Source: Chthoniobacterales bacterium
GTDB taxonomy: Bacteria > Verrucomicrobiota > Verrucomicrobiia > Chthoniobacterales > JAATET01
Reading direction: 5' to 3'
DNA length: 51,811 nucleotides
Assembly (NCBI GenBank): GCA_015655545.1
Contig: JAATET010000087.1
Span: forward strand, 1 to 51,811
Shown here: positions 17,452-24,646 of the stretch, piece after piece
Numbering within the stretch: position 1 is the first letter of the stretch
Layout of the letters: each line of letters starts with the position of its first letter
Position numbers and translations under genes: made by a program
Notes under the pieces: generated by a model
Told to the model about the DNA's origin: nothing
Databases searched by the model: none
The model's input: only the letters and a program-made list of their open reading frames with translations

Positions 17452-17546
17452 AGGGCATCCTCTCGGGGTGTTTCGGGTTTGAGAAGATTGGTGCAAAGCC
17501 CGCGTGCGGCGCATTGGCGCGCTCCGAAAGGCAGTGATCGCCAATG
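17452..17546 (+). ncRNA. Possible c-di-GMP-I (GEMM)-like riboswitch, degenerate
   Basis: Three blocks occur in the order found in c-di-GMP-I aptamers: AGGGCATCC (17452-17460, compare AGGGCAAACC), GGTGCAAAGCC (17490-17500, compare GACGCAAAGCC) and GGCAGTGATCGCC (17530-17542, compare GGCAGCCGGGTTGCC). TCTC...GAGA (starting at 17461 and 17481) could close a hairpin between the first two blocks. CATTGGCG/CGCCAATG (17512-17519 and 17539-17546) is a perfect competing stem. It lies before the PEP-CTERM gene. The match is by eye, and several consensus bases are missing. Confidence 0.3.
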
Positions 17547-17577
17547 TGACGAAAAGTTTACGAGGGACCCATTGTCC
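17545..17577 (+). promoter_or_regulatory. TGTGACGAAAAGTT...ATTGTCC element before PEP-CTERM gene
   Basis: TGTGACGAAAAGTT starts at 17545 and ATTGTCC at 17571. The element before the giant exoprotein gene (27315 and 27341) has the same first 14 bases and ATTGTTCC at exactly the same distance. The fixed 26-base spacing looks like a -35/-10 pair for an alternative sigma factor or a pair of regulator half-sites. Confidence 0.5.
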
Positions 17578-17650
17578 GGCCTCGGATGGCCTCTTATTAC
17601 GGACGCCTCCTGCATGCATGAAGCACAAGGACAAAAAAACAGAAAAACCA

Positions 17651-18460
17651 ATGACTATTAAAAACCTTGGAGTCGCAGCGGCTCTGGCTCTGGGCGGATG
17701 GGCTTGCCTCACTCCCGCGGCCGACGCTGCCACACTCAATTACGCGGAGGGTGATCTGCTCATGGGATTTTATTCTCCAAGCGAAACGACGAGCTACGTG
17801 ATCGATCTGGGGGCCGCCTCCGGATATCGCGATGGGACGGTAAGCGGCCCTCTCAACCTCGGCAACATCTTCGCCGATTTGAACACCGTCTTCGGGACGG
17901 AATGGCAGACTCGGGACGATTTATATTGGGGCGTTTTCGGCGGCACCTATACGGGCACCGTGAACGGCGACTCGCCAAACACGCTGTATGCCTCCCGGGC
18001 TTTTGCTTCGGCCTACGAAATCGCGTCGAACTCCTCGCAGGCGCAACCCGCCAGCAAGATCGTCAACGGATTAGGCTTCAACGCGAAGCAGCTGGACACC
18101 GTGAGCGTGAACAGTTCCGTCGCCATCAAGCAGATCGACTCCACCCACCCGAACCAGTTTCAGGATTACCAGCAAAATCCAAACAGTAGCTTCAGCTATT
18201 TCAACGGTGCGATGAGCACTTTCGCGGATGGCACGGAGGGCAGCGCGCTCTATCTGTATCGCATGCCGACGCCTGCTTTCGGAGGCACACTGGGTGCGGA
18301 GGGATCGCTGGAAGGCGTCTTCACCATCTCGGACACGGGTATTGTGAGTTTCAGCGCAAGCCCGGTTCCCGAGCCTGCAACCGTCGCGCTTCTTGCGATC
18401 GGAGGCCTCTTCATTCTGCTTCGAGTGCGCCGGAAAATGTCCGCGGCGCGAGTTTCCTAA
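17651..18460 (+). CDS. PEP-CTERM sorted exported protein
   Basis: A 269-residue exported protein with a signal peptide (MTIKNLGVAAALALGGWACLTPAADA) and a C-terminal PEP-CTERM sorting signal. The signal consists of 'VPEPATVALLAIGGLFILL' and a basic tail 'RVRRKMSAARVS'. Such proteins are recognised by an exosortase (EpsH family), removed from the C-terminal anchor and delivered to the surface or exopolysaccharide matrix; no exosortase gene is in the window. The body is Ser/Thr/Gly/Asn-rich and has 'YAEGDLLMGFYSPSETTSYVIDLG', a pattern I have seen in other PEP-CTERM proteins but cannot name. ATG 17651 gives the cleaner signal peptide. ATG 17618 would add 11 mostly charged residues. It sits behind the TGTGAC element and the possible GEMM-like leader. 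Confidence 0.85.
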   Translation: MTIKNLGVAAALALGGWACLTPAADAATLNYAEGDLLMGFYSPSETTSYVIDLGAASGYRDGTVSGPLNLGNIFADLNTVFGTEWQTRDDLYWGVFGGTYTGTVNGDSPNTLYASRAFASAYEIASNSSQAQPASKIVNGLGFNAKQLDTVSVNSSVAIKQIDSTHPNQFQDYQQNPNSSFSYFNGAMSTFADGTEGSALYLYRMPTPAFGGTLGAEGSLEGVFTISDTGIVSFSASPVPEPATVALLAIGGLFILLRVRRKMSAARVS

Positions 18461-18506
18461 TCTGTTTCCCGATACCAACATCTCACCACCATCCATCCAA
18501 AAAAAC

Positions 18507-19703
18507 ATGAAAATGCTCACTAAACTTCTGATGGCAGGCCTCGTCCTGGCGTCAGTCAATCTGGCTTCCGCCGTTACGATTAAAATCACGGGTTCGACCG
18601 CTTATCGCGGCCCCACCCATAGCGCGATCTTAAAACTTCTCGATTCCACATCCAATGGAACCACGGTGTCCGTGGCTTCCGGCGCGAGTTTCGCTTATTC
18701 CGGGTCTGCTAGTGCTGGCCTCGGCAAGGCAAACGTCGCGATCTTCAAGGGCACCTTCGGTGGCAACCCTGTCATCATAAAGTGCGCGTGGTCCGGTTCC
18801 GTGGGCGGTGTTCAAACCGTCGCGGGCAGCTTAAACGTGAACTTCCCGCTCGATGGCGTGGTGACTTCGGCTGGCGCTGGAACCAGTGACATCACGGATA
18901 CGACCGCGAATGGCGCGGCCTCGGCTGACTTGTCAGTTCCTGATATCGCAATGTCGGACACCTACCAGTCCTCCACGGTGTTCAACAACACGTTCGGCAG
19001 CCCCGCGCACGCCTATGCCAATCTTGAAGACAAGAAAGTGGGCATCGTGCCATTCAAATGGGTGGCCAGTGCGGCGGCTCCCGGCGGTCAATTGGGACTC
19101 AATATGACGCCCCAGCTCGCTCAATCCACCTTTGTGGGCCTTGGTTCCGTCCCGCTGGCTCTCTATACAGGGGCCAATAGTGATCACGCGACGATTGTCT
19201 ATGCGACGGGCCGCGACGCGGATTCCGGCACCCGCCTTACCGCCTTCGCGGAGACGGGCATCGGCGTGAACACCCCGGTGAATCAGTATGACATTTCGAC
19301 AGGCGCTCCTTATGTGGCCAAGCCCATCAATGGCGTTAGTTATGCGGCTGGAAACGGCGGCGAATCGAGCGGAGGCAATCTTGCCACCAAGCTGATCGCC
19401 GCGACGTCGACGGTCTACGTGACTTACTTCAGCACCGGCGACGCCGCCACGGCGATCACTGGCGGCGCGAAGGAAATGACGTATAACGGCGTCACCTACA
19501 GCGATGCGGCAGTCAAGGAAGGCAAATACACCTTCTGGTCCTACGAGCACCTCATGTATCGGCCGGAACTCACCGGAGTGTCTCTCTCGTTCGCGACCTC
19601 CCTCGTGACAAAGATCTCCACCGACACCGCCACGCTGAAGGATTCCGAAATGCAGGTTCAGCGCGCCACCGACGGCGCTCCCGTGACGGCGAAATATTAC
19701 TAG
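18507..19703 (+). CDS. Exported PstS-like substrate-binding protein
   Basis: A 398-residue exported protein starting with signal peptide MKMLTKLLMAGLVLASVNLASA, then 'VTIKITGSTAYRGPTHSAILKLLDS'. This resembles the 'GAGATFPAPLY' opening of PstS-type periplasmic phosphate-binding proteins. 'DLSVPDIAMSDTYQSS', 'KVGIVPFKWVAS' and 'YATGRDADSGTRLTAF' match the later PstS blocks in order, including the 'DSGT' ligand-loop motif. No ABC permease or ATPase is adjacent, so it probably does not act in ordinary phosphate uptake; it may bind phosphate or another ligand in the envelope. It follows the PEP-CTERM gene by 46 bp and is probably co-transcribed. A strong terminator follows. Confidence 0.65.
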   Translation: MKMLTKLLMAGLVLASVNLASAVTIKITGSTAYRGPTHSAILKLLDSTSNGTTVSVASGASFAYSGSASAGLGKANVAIFKGTFGGNPVIIKCAWSGSVGGVQTVAGSLNVNFPLDGVVTSAGAGTSDITDTTANGAASADLSVPDIAMSDTYQSSTVFNNTFGSPAHAYANLEDKKVGIVPFKWVASAAAPGGQLGLNMTPQLAQSTFVGLGSVPLALYTGANSDHATIVYATGRDADSGTRLTAFAETGIGVNTPVNQYDISTGAPYVAKPINGVSYAAGNGGESSGGNLATKLIAATSTVYVTYFSTGDAATAITGGAKEMTYNGVTYSDAAVKEGKYTFWSYEHLMYRPELTGVSLSFATSLVTKISTDTATLKDSEMQVQRATDGAPVTAKYY

Positions 19704-19751
19704 AACTTTCGCCAGCGATCGTTTCCTGATCGCCAAACGGTTCTTCAGCGG

Positions 19752-19779
19752 CGCCACCCCGAGGCTCGGGGTGGCGTTT
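19752..19779 (+). terminator. Rho-independent terminator
   Basis: A perfect 10-bp GC-rich stem (CGCCACCCCG at 19752-19761 with CGGGGTGGCG at 19767-19776) and a 5-base loop AGGCT, followed by TTT and a T-rich tail. It ends the unit of the PEP-CTERM and PstS-like genes. Confidence 0.75.
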
Positions 19780-20088
19780 GCGTTTCCATAGCCATTGCCA
19801 CTTGAGGAAAGTTTTGAGGTTTATGGGGCCGGTTGGCAGCGTTGACGGCAGCGGAATTGACCGGACTTAACTATCGGACGGTGGATTGCAGCGTCGGCGT
19901 ATTTAATGGCTCCGAAGGCGCGCATCCGGGCTTGACGGTAATTGAATATCAATTAAAAAGGTCGTCATTACACATGTCACGGAATCGTCACAATTTTTGA
20001 CATCGTTCCCTTGCCGTCTCGGTGTAGGAATTCGCGGCTCTTCCGCAGCTTCATAAACAGAGTGATTACCGATGTGCGCCTTTCGAAA
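19780..20088 (+). promoter_or_regulatory. Gene-free control region before the secretion operon
   Basis: About 310 bp without a credible gene. It holds a perfect AT-rich palindrome TAATTGAATATCAATTA (19939-19955). GTCAC occurs twice (19976-19980 and 19987-19991), the second within CGTCACAATTTTTGACA (from 19986), which resembles the TGTGACAATTTTGACA element at 16432. TTGACA (19997-20002) could be a -35 box; the -10 is unclear. TTGCC follows at 20011. The base composition is more AT-rich than its neighbours, consistent with a regulated promoter. Confidence 0.45.
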
Positions 20089-21756
20089 ATGGCAGGCTCT
20101 TCCGGAGGCGTTCTTGCCTTGTTCGGACGGGCCTTGCTGTTGACTGGAATGGTCTCGGAATTTTTCTTCACGGCCTCCCCGGCCGCATGGAGCGCGGAAG
20201 CCGCGGCTCCGACTGCCAGCCAGGCGGCCAGCGAAACATCGCAGGCGTCGGGACCTGCCGGTTCCGGGGACTCCCTCTTCATTCGCGAGTTTCGGGTCAA
20301 AGGCGCGAAGAAATTGCCGCCGGGCACGGTGGAGGAAGCGGTCTATCCTTATCTGGGGCCGGGCCGCACCGCGGACGATGTGGAGCAGGCGCGCGCCGCG
20401 CTGGAAAAAGTTTATCAGGATCAAGGATACCAGACCGTTTCAGTCGATATTCCCCAGCAGGAACCGCGGGGCGGGGTGGTGTTTTTGCAGGTGAGCGAAA
20501 ACACGGTCGGCCGCCTGCGGGTCAAGGGCTCCCGCTACTTCTCGCTCGATCAGATCAGAAACGGCGTGCCGTCCCTCGCGGAGGGGAAAGTGCCCAATTT
20601 CAACGACGTGGCGCGGGAAATCGTCTCCCTCAACCAAATGGCGGACCGCCGCATCACCCCGACGCTGCGCCCGGGCGTGGAGCCGGGCACGGTGGACGTG
20701 GATTTGAACGTGAAGGACACGTTCCCGCTGCACGGCAGCGTCGAGCTCAACAACCGCTACAGCGCGAACACCACGCCGCTGCGCCTCAACGGTTCCGTGA
20801 GCTATACGAACCTCTGGCAGCTCGGCCACACGGTCGGATTCAGCTTCCAGATCGCGCCGCAAAACGTGGACGACGCCCTGGTTTTCTCCGGCTACTACAT
20901 TGCGCGCATTCCCGGAGTCGATTGGGTGAGCTTCATGCTGCAGGGCACGCGGCAGAACAGCAACGTCTCCACGCTCGGCGGCGGCGCGGTCGCGGGCAAT
21001 GGCGAGATTCTCGGCGGACGCGTGCTCTTCACGCTGCCGGCGCCGAATACGAAAGGCTTCTACCACTCGCTCAGCGTCGGGCTCGACTACAAGCACTTCG
21101 ATCAGGATCTCACGCTCGGCGGCGAGCTTACCGGTTCGCCGATCACCTACTGGCCATTCTCGATCGACTACAACGCCGCGCTGGCTGGGGATAATTCCAC
21201 CACCGAGGTCAACGGCGGCATCGTCTTCGGCACGGCCGGGCTCGGCAGCGACACCGTGGAGTTCGACAACCGCCGCTACAACGCCGACAGCAGCTTCCTT
21301 TATTTTCGCGGCGACATCGCGCACACGCACGACCTGCCGCTCGGCTTCCAGATCTACGGCCAGGTGCAGGGACAGGTGGCCACCGAACCGCTCGTGGACA
21401 GCGAACAATTTTCCGGCGGCGGCCTCGACACCGTGCGCGGCTATCTCGAGTCCGAGGTGCTGGGCGACAACGCGCTCATCGGTTCGCTCGAGCTGCGCAG
21501 CCCGTCGTTGCCGAAGGTCGCGAAGATCGACGAGTGGCGTGTCTACGGCTTCCTCGAAGGTGGCTCGCTCACGCTCAACGACCCGCTGCCCGAGCAGCAG
21601 TCGCGGTTCGACCTCGCCAGCATCGGCGCGGGCAGCCGCCTGCGTTTTCTCAATTACCTCAACGGCTCGCTCGACGCGGGTATCCCGCTCATCAGCCAAT
21701 CCTCGAGCCCCGCGGGCGAAGTGCGACTGACCTTCCGAATCTGGGGCGAATTTTAA
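20089..21756 (+). CDS. Two-partner secretion outer-membrane transporter (TpsB, ShlB/FhaC family)
   Basis: Omp85-superfamily channel that exports a large TpsA exoprotein across the outer membrane. It has 555 residues. After a signal segment (about residues 1-35), a POTRA domain runs 'FIREFRVKGAKKLPPGTVEEAVYPYLGPGRT...YQTVSVDIPQQE' (64-130), and a second POTRA follows with 'GRLRVKGSRYFSLDQIRNGVPSL'. The barrel (about 220-555) includes 'SGGGLDTVRGYLESEVLGDNA', the conserved loop-6-type motif with VRGY. The protein ends in Phe ('FRIWGEF'), as outer-membrane barrels do. ATG 20089 is chosen; GTG 20062 or 20074 would add up to nine residues. It is the first gene of a compact run with the ExbB fusion, ExbD, TonB and porin genes, and its likely cargo is the giant exoprotein at 27407. 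Confidence 0.92.
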   Translation: MAGSSGGVLALFGRALLLTGMVSEFFFTASPAAWSAEAAAPTASQAASETSQASGPAGSGDSLFIREFRVKGAKKLPPGTVEEAVYPYLGPGRTADDVEQARAALEKVYQDQGYQTVSVDIPQQEPRGGVVFLQVSENTVGRLRVKGSRYFSLDQIRNGVPSLAEGKVPNFNDVAREIVSLNQMADRRITPTLRPGVEPGTVDVDLNVKDTFPLHGSVELNNRYSANTTPLRLNGSVSYTNLWQLGHTVGFSFQIAPQNVDDALVFSGYYIARIPGVDWVSFMLQGTRQNSNVSTLGGGAVAGNGEILGGRVLFTLPAPNTKGFYHSLSVGLDYKHFDQDLTLGGELTGSPITYWPFSIDYNAALAGDNSTTEVNGGIVFGTAGLGSDTVEFDNRRYNADSSFLYFRGDIAHTHDLPLGFQIYGQVQGQVATEPLVDSEQFSGGGLDTVRGYLESEVLGDNALIGSLELRSPSLPKVAKIDEWRVYGFLEGGSLTLNDPLPEQQSRFDLASIGAGSRLRFLNYLNGSLDAGIPLISQSSSPAGEVRLTFRIWGEF

Positions 21757-21758
21757 AC

Positions 21759-23534
21759 ATGCGAACACCAACCTATCTTCGACTCTTTATCGCGGTCACC
21801 TTGCTGCTGGGCGTGAATGGCACCGCCCGCGCGTGGTGGAATAGCGACTGGACCATCCGTAAAAAAATCACCGTCGATACCGGCGCGGAAGGCGGCGCGA
21901 TCAGCGGCCCCATCGGCACCGGCGCGGTGCTCGTGCGCTTGCACGACGGGAATTTTCAATTTGCCTCCGCGAAGGAAGACGGCGCCGACATCCGCTTCGT
22001 CGCCGCCGACGACAAGACGCCGCTGGCCTACCACGTCGAGAAATACGACTCGCTGCTCAACGAGGCGTTCGTGTGGGTGAAAGTGCCCGATCTCAAGCCC
22101 GACGCGCAGACGACTTTCTGGCTCTACTACGGCAACCAGGGCGAAAAAGCGCAGCGCGCCGACAACGCGAAAGGCACCTACGACGGGGACACGCTGGCCG
22201 TTTATCATTTTGGCGAACACGGCACCGCGCCGGCGGATTCCAGCGCCCTCGCGAACAACGCGGAAAACGCCGGCACCGCGAGCGACGGCGCGATCATCGG
22301 CTCCGGCCTGCGGCTCGATGGCAAGGCCACGGTCAAGATTCCGGCCTCCGCCTCGCTCAATTGGAACGACCGCGACGAGCTCACGTGGTCCGCGTGGATC
22401 AAGGCCGCCGCGCTGCAAGCGAACGCCGTCATCTTCAGCCGCCGCGAGGGAGCGAACGCCCTGGTCATCGGCCTCGACAATGGCATTCCCTATGTCGAAG
22501 TGAATGGCCAGCGCAGTCCGGCCGGCGCGCCGATCTCCGCGGGAACGTGGAAGCATCTCGCCGTCGTTGCCGACGAGTCGAAGGTCACGCTCTATCTCGA
22601 CGGCGCAGTTTACGCGACGCTTCCCGCGACGCTTCCAGCCTTGAAGAGCGAGTCCGTGCTCGGGGAGAGCTTCGCCGGCGAGATCGACGAACTCGAAATC
22701 TCCCGCGTCGCGCGCCCCGCGGGATTCATCAAGCTCGCGGCCTTCGGCCAGGGTCCGGAAGGCGCGGCGAAGCTGCTCAAGGAGGGCGAGGACGAAGCCG
22801 CCGCCGGATGGCTCAGCGGCAGCTTCGGGCTCTTCGGCACGCTGCTCAAGGCGGTCACGATCGACGGCTGGGTCGTTATCGGCGCGCTCGCGATCATGGC
22901 CGTCATCACCTGGATCGTGATGGTCACGAAATTTTTCTACCTGCGGAAAATCGAGAAAGGCACCGCCGAGTTCGTCGGGGAGTGGAGCCGCGTTTCCAGC
23001 GACCTCACGCAGCTTGACCAGGAGGAGGGCGTGAAGATCGGCGCGCGCGACGAAGACGAGGAGCCCGACGCCCTCCACGGCTCGCCGATCTACCGCATCT
23101 ACCACATCGGCTCCGAGGAGATCGCCAAGCGCTTCGCCGCCGGGAAAAAAGGCATCGGCCCGCGCGCCTTGCAGGCTATCCGCGCGAGTCTCGACGGAGG
23201 CATGGCCCGCGAGAGCCAGAGGCTGAACGCGCACATGGTCTTTCTCACCATCGCCATCGCGGGCGGTCCATTCATGGGCCTGCTCGGCACGGTCATCGGA
23301 GTCATGATCACCTTCGCGGAGATCGCCGCCTCGGGCGAAGTGAACATCAACGCCATCGCGCCCGGTATCGCCGCCGCGCTCATTGCCACCGTCGCCGGCC
23401 TCGTCGTCGCGATTCCGGCGCTCTTCGGCTACAATTACCTCGTTTCGAAAATCAAGGAAGTGACGATCACCTCGCAGGTGTTCATCGACGAGTTCGTCAC
23501 CAAAATGGCGGAGTTTTATCCGTCCACGGAATAG
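21759..23534 (+). CDS. DUF2341-LamG-ExbB fusion (MotA/TolQ/ExbB proton channel)
   Basis: A 591-residue fusion. Residues 1-25 form a signal peptide (ending 'NGTARA'). 'WWNSDWTIRKKITVDTG' opens a DUF2341 domain (to about 130), and a LamG/concanavalin-like domain follows (about 145-325, 'LTWSAWIKAAALQANAVIFSR', 'GTWKHLAVVADESKVTLYLDG'). The last 240 residues are a complete ExbB: a first membrane helix ('DGWVVIGALAIMAVITWIVM') and two further helices in 'GGPFMGLLGTVIGVMITFAEI' and 'IAPGIAAALIATVAGLVVAI'. ExbB forms the stator pore that feeds proton motive force to TonB. The large N-terminal part should face the periplasm, where it could bind glycans or the secretion partner. It starts two bases after the tpsB stop and is followed by exbD six bases later. 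Confidence 0.9.
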   Translation: MRTPTYLRLFIAVTLLLGVNGTARAWWNSDWTIRKKITVDTGAEGGAISGPIGTGAVLVRLHDGNFQFASAKEDGADIRFVAADDKTPLAYHVEKYDSLLNEAFVWVKVPDLKPDAQTTFWLYYGNQGEKAQRADNAKGTYDGDTLAVYHFGEHGTAPADSSALANNAENAGTASDGAIIGSGLRLDGKATVKIPASASLNWNDRDELTWSAWIKAAALQANAVIFSRREGANALVIGLDNGIPYVEVNGQRSPAGAPISAGTWKHLAVVADESKVTLYLDGAVYATLPATLPALKSESVLGESFAGEIDELEISRVARPAGFIKLAAFGQGPEGAAKLLKEGEDEAAAGWLSGSFGLFGTLLKAVTIDGWVVIGALAIMAVITWIVMVTKFFYLRKIEKGTAEFVGEWSRVSSDLTQLDQEEGVKIGARDEDEEPDALHGSPIYRIYHIGSEEIAKRFAAGKKGIGPRALQAIRASLDGGMARESQRLNAHMVFLTIAIAGGPFMGLLGTVIGVMITFAEIAASGEVNINAIAPGIAAALIATVAGLVVAIPALFGYNYLVSKIKEVTITSQVFIDEFVTKMAEFYPSTE

Positions 23535-23540
23535 CTCGCC

Positions 23541-23951
23541 ATGTCACTCAAAGCGGATTCCGAAGGCAAAACGTATGACGACATCAACGTCACGCCGATG
23601 GTCGATCTCTACCTCGTGCTCCTGCTCATCTTCATCATCATGACGACGGCCGGCATCCAGGGCGTGAAGGTCAATCTGCCCAAGGCGAGCAACACGCCGA
23701 GCCTCGCCAAGCCGAAGATGAAAGCGATCACGGTGAACAACGAGGGCAAGGTTTTCCTCGACACCTTCCCCGTTTCGCTCGCCGAGCTCGAGACGAAGCT
23801 GCAGGCCGCGAAGGCCGCTGTTCCGGACCTGCCCGTCGTGATCAAGGGCGACAGCCTCACGCAATACCAGGGCATCATGGACGTGCTGAACGTCGTCGGG
23901 AAAGTCGGCATCACACAGGTCGGCCTCGCCACCAAGACCAGGGACAAATGA
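23541..23951 (+). CDS. exbD: ExbD/TolR-type biopolymer transport protein
   Basis: Inner-membrane partner of ExbB, 136 residues. It has a short cytoplasmic N-terminus, one membrane helix in 'INVTPMVDLYLVLLLIFIIM' carrying the essential proton-coupling Asp22, and a periplasmic domain ending 'VLNVVGKVGITQVGLATKT'. The family uses proton flow through ExbB-ExbD to drive TonB or TolA. The gene lies six bases downstream of the ExbB fusion and overlaps tonB by four bases (ATGA), so the three are made together. This exbD is probably dedicated to this locus. Confidence 0.93.
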   Translation: MSLKADSEGKTYDDINVTPMVDLYLVLLLIFIIMTTAGIQGVKVNLPKASNTPSLAKPKMKAITVNNEGKVFLDTFPVSLAELETKLQAAKAAVPDLPVVIKGDSLTQYQGIMDVLNVVGKVGITQVGLATKTRDK

Positions 23952-24643
23952 CCGCCTTGCAAATGAGCGCCCGTAAAAAACGCACGGCCTGGCAGCGGCA
24001 TCGCATCGCGATCATCCTCGGCGCCGTCGTGCTCGTTGCGGCCGTGACGATGGTGATCAAGTTCGCGTTGAACTCGAAGTCCTCGACGCACAAGCCGCCG
24101 AATATCATGGCGATCCAGCTGCCGAAGCCGCCTCCGCCACCCCCGCCGCCCACGCCTCCGCCACCACCCACTCCGCCGCCGCCGGAGGAGAAAATGATTC
24201 CTCAGGAAGTCGTGAAAGAGGAGCCGAAGCCTGTCGAGAAACCACCGGAAGCCCCCGCGCTCGGCTCCGCGATCAAAGGGGATGGCAACGACGGGTTTGG
24301 TCTCGCCGGCGATGGCAACGGCCGCATCGGCTCCCTCGGCGGCAACGGCGGAGGCAATCGCAGCAAGTGGGGGTGGTATGCCAGCCAGGTGCAGACGCGC
24401 GTCGCCGCCGCGTTGCGCGCGCACAAGCTCACCCGCAGTGCCGCGCTCGGCGTCGAGGTGCGCGTCTGGGCGGATTCCACCGGTCGCATCGTGAAGGTCG
24501 CGCTTTCCGGATCATCCGGAAACACCGCCATCGACACCGCCCTCAAAAACGAAATCCTCAACGGCCTTCAGCTCGAGCAGGCCCCGCCCGAGGGCATGCC
24601 CATGCCCATCGTCATGCGCATCAATGCCAAGCGCCCTCTTTAA
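23948..24643 (+). CDS. tonB: Energy transducer TonB
   Basis: A 231-residue TonB-family protein that carries conformational energy from ExbB-ExbD to an outer-membrane partner. One N-terminal membrane helix ('IAIILGAVVLVAAVTMVIKF', about residues 20-40) is followed by a nearly pure proline stretch (about 57-78) and a Glu/Lys/Pro spacer. A Gly/Asn-rich hinge leads to a TonB C-terminal domain ('WYASQVQTRVAAALRAHKL' to 'VEVRVWADSTGRIVKVALSGSSGNTAID'). It is coupled to exbD by ATGA and followed three bases later by the porin gene. No TonB-dependent receptor with a plug domain is encoded in the window, so its outer-membrane target is open; TpsB or the porin are the local candidates. Confidence 0.92.
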   Translation: MTALQMSARKKRTAWQRHRIAIILGAVVLVAAVTMVIKFALNSKSSTHKPPNIMAIQLPKPPPPPPPPTPPPPPTPPPPEEKMIPQEVVKEEPKPVEKPPEAPALGSAIKGDGNDGFGLAGDGNGRIGSLGGNGGGNRSKWGWYASQVQTRVAAALRAHKLTRSAALGVEVRVWADSTGRIVKVALSGSSGNTAIDTALKNEILNGLQLEQAPPEGMPMPIVMRINAKRPL

Positions 24644-24646
24644 TTT

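Noticed and set aside
19997..20030. A confident sigma70 promoter for tpsB
   Set aside because: TTGACA is present, but no -10 box with more than three matching bases occurs at 16-18 bp, so it is kept only as part of a control region.
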